Shown: positions 6,695-9,199 of the stretch, one piece after another
How the letters are laid out: the number at the start of each line of letters is the position of its first letter
Position numbering within the stretch: the stretch's first letter is position 1
Assembly (NCBI GenBank): GCA_947383875.1
Contig: CANDEX010000061.1
Span: 1-9,199 of the forward strand
Source of the DNA: an uncultured Azospirillum sp.
Lineage (GTDB): Bacteria > Pseudomonadota > Alphaproteobacteria > RF32 > CAG-239
DNA length: 9,199 nucleotides
Direction: 5' to 3'
Made by a program: the position numbers and the translations under genes
The notes under the pieces: model-generated
The model's input: the letters and a program-made list of their open reading frames with translations, nothing else
Database searches by the model: none
What the model was told of the DNA's origin: nothing

Positions 6695-6706
6695 GTTTAT
6701 TGAGAT

Positions 6707-6713
6707 AAGGGAG
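6707..6713 (+). promoter_or_regulatory. Ribosome-binding site deciding the clpP start
   Basis: AAGGGAG ends 5 bases before the ATG at 6719, but only 2 bases before the in-frame GTG at 6716. The ATG is therefore the likely start. Confidence 0.7.
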
Positions 6714-6718
6714 TTGTG

Positions 6719-7345
6719 ATGACTGAGAGAAATCCTTTGGAAATATACAACAGCACATTGGTGCCGATGGTGATTGAACAGACGTCAAGAGGGGAACGTT
6801 CTTTTGATATTTATTCCCGTTTGTTGAAGGAAAGAATCATTTTTCTGACGGGAGAAGTTAATGATGATATTTCATCTTTAGTTTGTGCGCAGTTGTTGTT
6901 TTTGGAATCAGAGAATCCTAAGAAGGATATTTCCCTTTATATTAATTCTCCGGGGGGCGTTATTACTTCCGGTATGGCGATGTATGATACAATGAAATAT
7001 ATCAGCTGTGATGTGGCGACAATTTGTATTGGGCAGGCTTGTTCTATGGGCTCATTTCTGTTAGCCGGCGGAACTAAAGGCAAGCGTTTTTCTTTGCCAA
7101 ATTCGCAGATTATGATTCACCAGCCTTCAGGCGGTGCTAAAGGTCAGGCAACGGATATTGAGATTCAGGCAAAACTGATTTTGGATATGCGGAGACGTTT
7201 GAATCAGATTTATGCTGAAAATACCGGTCAAAAATTGTCGGTTATTGAAAAAGCCATGGATCGCGATAACTTTATGACTCCTGAAGAGGCTTTGAAATTT
7301 GGTTTGATTGATCAGATTGTTACTTCCCGTAATGATATTAAGTAG
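6719..7345 (+). CDS. clpP: ATP-dependent Clp protease, proteolytic subunit ClpP
   Basis: This 208-residue serine peptidase assembles into a double seven-subunit barrel in the cytoplasm and degrades proteins fed to it by ClpX (or ClpA, if present). The triad is visible: Ser109 in [14 protein letters not shown], His134 in MIHQPSGG, and Asp183 in MDRDNFM. All are offset by two from the E. coli numbering (Ser111, His136, Asp185). The N-terminus [20 protein letters not shown] (15-34) and the oxyanion-region motif NSPGG (76-80) are standard. The length is that of a normal housekeeping ClpP. Small residues around the active serine differ from the common A-S-M-G-A (C-S-M-G-S), which is a mild change. 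clpX begins only 9 bases after the stop (ATG 7355), so the two form one operon. A candidate promoter with TATAAT sits just upstream. Confidence 0.98.
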   Translation: MTERNPLEIYNSTLVPMVIEQTSRGERSFDIYSRLLKERIIFLTGEVNDDISSLVCAQLLFLESENPKKDISLYINSPGGVITSGMAMYDTMKYISCDVATICIGQACSMGSFLLAGGTKGKRFSLPNSQIMIHQPSGGAKGQATDIEIQAKLILDMRRRLNQIYAENTGQKLSVIEKAMDRDNFMTPEEALKFGLIDQIVTSRNDIK

Positions 7346-7347
7346 GA
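7344..7347 (+). promoter_or_regulatory. Ribosome-binding site deciding the clpX start
   Basis: AGGA overlaps the clpP stop codon. It is 4 bases from the ATG at 7352 and 7 bases from the next ATG at 7355. The second spacing is better, so 7355 is preferred; the difference is one residue. Confidence 0.5.
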
Positions 7348-7354
7348 TGAGATG

Positions 7355-8617
7355 ATGAGTGACGAAAAAGAAAATAACGGAGAGATGTTGCATTGTTCCT
7401 TTTGCGGAAAAAGTCAGGCTGAAGTAAAAAAACTGGTAGCCGGCAGAGGGGTGTATATTTGTGACGAATGCATTGAAGTTTGCATTAATATTGTTGCTGA
7501 CGAACTGGAAGAAGAGCATAAGGCCGAAGCCGGAATAACACCGGAAAAATTGCCAACTCCATCAAAAATTAAGGAATTTCTTGACCAATATGTTATTGGT
7601 CAGGATGAAGCTAAAAAAGTTTTGTCTGTTGCTGTTTATAACCATTACAAGCGTTTGAATTCTCAGAAGACTAATAAGGATGTTGAAATTTCTAAGTCTA
7701 ATGTGATTTTAATTGGTTCAACGGGTAGCGGTAAAACATTGTTGGCGCAGACACTTGCTAAAATTTTGGATGTGCCGTTTGCAATTTCTGATGCAACTAC
7801 ACTGACTGAGGCCGGTTATGTCGGCGAAGATGTCGAGAACATTATTTTGAAGTTGGTGCAAGCTGCAAATTATGATATTGAAAAAGCGCAGCGCGGTATC
7901 GTTTATATTGATGAAATCGATAAGATTACCCGCAAAACTGACGGTCCGTCAATTACGCGTGACGTATCAGGCGAAGGCGTGCAACAGGCTTTGCTGAAAA
8001 TTATTGAAGGTACGGTTGCCAATGTTCCTCCTCAAGGCGGGCGCAAACATCCGCAACAGGAATTTCTGCACGTCGATACCACCAATATCCTATTTATTTG
8101 CGGCGGTGCTTTTGCCGGTTTGGAAAAAATCGTTAATCGGCGCGGTAATGAAACCTCTATCGGTTTTGGCGCAAAAGTCAGCAGTCCGGAAGAAAAGAGC
8201 ATCGGGGAAGTATTGAAAGATGTTCAGCCAGAGGATTTGCTTAAATTCGGTTTGATTCCTGAATTTATCGGACGTTTGCCGATTATTGCTACTCTGGATG
8301 ATTTAAAAGAAGATGCTTTGGTTCGGGTGTTGACTGAGCCGAAAAATGCTCTGGTTAAGCAATATGAGGCTTTGTTTGAGATGGAAGGCGTTAAGCTGAC
8401 TATTACGGAAGATGCGCTTAAAGCTATTGCTAAGAAAGCGATTGAGCGTAAAACCGGAGCACGAGGTTTGCGGGCGATTATGGAAGAGAATCTGTTGCAG
8501 ATTATGTATGATATTCCAGATAAGAAAAATGTCAGTGAGATTATTATAACGGATAAGGTTATTGATGAGAATGCTGAACCGGAATATGTCGTTTCAAAAG
8601 AAAGCAAATCAGCTTAA
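7355..8617 (+). CDS. clpX: ATP-dependent Clp protease, unfoldase subunit ClpX
   Basis: This 420-residue AAA+ protein forms a hexamer that recognises, unfolds and threads substrates into ClpP. The N-terminal zinc-binding domain has C14, C17, C36 and C39 (CSFC and CDEC). The Walker A motif is GSTGSGKT (121-128), with Ser in place of the usual Pro. The pore loop is GYVGED (154-159), and Walker B is IVYIDEIDK (182-190). The RKH loop is GRKHP (229-233), and the ClpP-docking IGF loop is at 269-271 (SIGFGAKV). The arginine finger region is PEFIGRLP (302-309, R307), and sensor 2 is GARGLR (368-373). All functional elements are present, so the protein should be active with the ClpP encoded just upstream. 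Length is typical. The gene ends 3 bases before a bidirectional terminator. lon, a common next gene in proteobacteria, is not here: a convergent dut follows. Confidence 0.98.
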   Translation: MSDEKENNGEMLHCSFCGKSQAEVKKLVAGRGVYICDECIEVCINIVADELEEEHKAEAGITPEKLPTPSKIKEFLDQYVIGQDEAKKVLSVAVYNHYKRLNSQKTNKDVEISKSNVILIGSTGSGKTLLAQTLAKILDVPFAISDATTLTEAGYVGEDVENIILKLVQAANYDIEKAQRGIVYIDEIDKITRKTDGPSITRDVSGEGVQQALLKIIEGTVANVPPQGGRKHPQQEFLHVDTTNILFICGGAFAGLEKIVNRRGNETSIGFGAKVSSPEEKSIGEVLKDVQPEDLLKFGLIPEFIGRLPIIATLDDLKEDALVRVLTEPKNALVKQYEALFEMEGVKLTITEDALKAIAKKAIERKTGARGLRAIMEENLLQIMYDIPDKKNVSEIIITDKVIDENAEPEYVVSKESKSA

Positions 8618-8620
8618 AAT

Positions 8621-8648
8621 AAAAACTCCCGTGATTACGGGAGTTTTT
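8621..8648. terminator. Bidirectional intrinsic terminator between clpX and dut
   Basis: CTCCCGT (8626-8632) pairs perfectly with ACGGGAG (8637-8643) around a GATT loop. Five A precede and five T follow, so the hairpin ends with a U-tract on either strand. It lies 3 bases after the clpX stop and just after the dut stop on the other strand, and should end both convergent transcripts. Confidence 0.92.
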
Positions 8649-8649
8649 A

Positions 8650-9129
8650 TTATTTTCCGGAAGAACCAAAACCATTGCTGCCGCGAGAGGTGGTTAATTT
8701 GTCAAATTCTTCAAGGCTGATTTCCTTAAAATCTGCTTTATAGGGGAAAGGAAATTCACCTTGTGCTATTTTGTCTCCGGGGTTGATGGTATAAGTTTCG
8801 CCACCGGCCGGATTGGTGTTTAACAGGATAACCATGATTTCGCCTCGGTAGTCTGTATCGATGATGCCGCCGATGGGAATAATTCCATGGTTTGCGGCAA
8901 GTCCGCTGCGACCGTTAATACGGCACCAAAACGGATTTTGCGGTGCTATTTTTATTCCTGTAGGACATTTGAATCTTTCGCCGGGGGCTATGCTTATCGG
9001 CGTGTTTAATGCGGCACAGATGTCAAAGCAGGCAGAACCCGATGTCGCATAAGTCAGATTACACGCAAGGTCTGCGTAATGAGGTAATTTTGTATAATAA
9101 ACCGGAAAATATTCAATTTTTATTGTCAT
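8650..9129 (-). CDS. dut: Deoxyuridine 5'-triphosphate nucleotidohydrolase (trimeric dUTPase)
   Basis: This 159-residue enzyme splits dUTP into dUMP and pyrophosphate. It keeps uracil out of DNA and supplies dUMP for thymidylate synthesis. All five motifs of the homotrimeric family are present: motif 1 ATSGSACFDICAA (28-40), motif 2 NGRSGLAANHGI (72-83), motif 3 GGIIDTDYRGEI (87-98, with D91 and Tyr94), motif 4 GDKIAQ (118-123) and the C-terminal motif 5 RGSNGFGSSG (149-158), whose Phe stacks on the uracil in known structures. Motif 1 has Cys where Gly is common (A-C-F-D instead of A-G-x-D). The ATG at 9129 is chosen because the family begins about 25-30 residues before motif 1. The open frame extends to a TTG at 9171, adding 14 residues without family support. 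The ribosome-binding site is weak (GAAAG). The gene converges on clpX across the shared terminator. Confidence 0.96.
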   Translation of the reverse strand: MTIKIEYFPVYYTKLPHYADLACNLTYATSGSACFDICAALNTPISIAPGERFKCPTGIKIAPQNPFWCRINGRSGLAANHGIIPIGGIIDTDYRGEIMVILLNTNPAGGETYTINPGDKIAQGEFPFPYKADFKEISLEEFDKLTTSRGSNGFGSSGK

Positions 9130-9155
9130 GATTTTACTTTCAAAAGTTTTTTCTG

Positions 9156-9184
9156 ATTGTAGAAAAATCAATTGTAAATTTCCA
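9156..9184 (-). promoter_or_regulatory. Candidate promoter for dut
   Basis: On the minus strand TGGAAA (9184-9179) and TACAAT (9161-9156) are separated by 17 bases. Transcription would start near 9149, about 20 bases before the ATG at 9129. If this is correct, the TTG start at 9171 would lie upstream of the transcript, which supports the ATG choice. Confidence 0.4.
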
Positions 9185-9199
9185 GAGAAGAATTTTTAC

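Noticed and set aside
2500..6706. The glycosyltransferase block as a transposon or phage-borne gtr cassette
   Set aside because: No transposase, integrase, phage gene, terminal inverted repeat or flanking direct repeat was seen. Transfer remains possible but not by a visible mobile element.
7127..7519. Minus-strand open frame of 130 codons across clpP and clpX
   Set aside because: It is antisense to two well-identified genes and encodes no recognisable protein.
9130..9171. Longer dUTPase from a TTG start at 9171
   Set aside because: The extra 14 residues have no family counterpart, and the best promoter candidate would begin transcription downstream of this codon.

Overview
The window reads as a chromosomal segment of a low-to-moderate GC proteobacterium, most likely an alphaproteobacterium. 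The main grounds are the core set tig, clpP and clpX on one strand, a CCA-encoding tRNA-Leu(UAG) directly ahead of tig, and a lipoprotein whose C-terminus resembles alphaproteobacterial proteins I remember (weak evidence). No species can be named from the sequence alone. There is no transposase, integrase, phage gene or CRISPR array.

Layout from left to right. (1) 1-769, minus strand: the first 256 residues of a GTG-initiated lipoprotein with TPR-like helices and a SHOCT-like C-terminal segment, running off the left edge. (2) 770-1077: a divergent promoter region and a tRNA-Leu whose 3' end lies 45 bases ahead of tig. (3) 1078-2484: trigger factor with a Lys/Ser/Ala-rich tail, ending at a symmetrical bidirectional terminator. 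(4) 2540-5423, minus strand: three tightly overlapping envelope-glycosylation genes, transcribed as GT2 glycosyltransferase, then a GT-C-like multi-membrane-span protein, then a GtrA-family membrane protein. (5) 5424-5672: an AT-rich divergent intergenic stretch with a possible 45-codon small ORF. (6) 5679-6635, plus strand: a GtrB/DPM1-like polyprenyl-phosphate glycosyltransferase. (7) 6719-8617: clpP and clpX, with their own candidate promoter and a second bidirectional terminator. (8) 8650-9129, minus strand: dut, convergent with clpX.

Two functional themes are present. Protein quality control is covered by trigger factor (folding of nascent chains) and by the ClpXP protease (ATP-driven unfolding and degradation). 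Interleaved between tig and clpP, which are adjacent in many proteobacteria, is a block of four glycosyltransfer genes. Together they look like a three-component lipid-linked sugar system: a GtrB-like enzyme charges undecaprenyl phosphate with a sugar, a GtrA-like protein flips it, and a GT-C-like enzyme transfers it outside the membrane. A cytoplasmic GT2 enzyme is added to this set. The block is split over two divergent units instead of forming one gtrABC operon. This is the most interesting feature of the window; its target (LPS, capsule or protein) cannot be read from the sequence.
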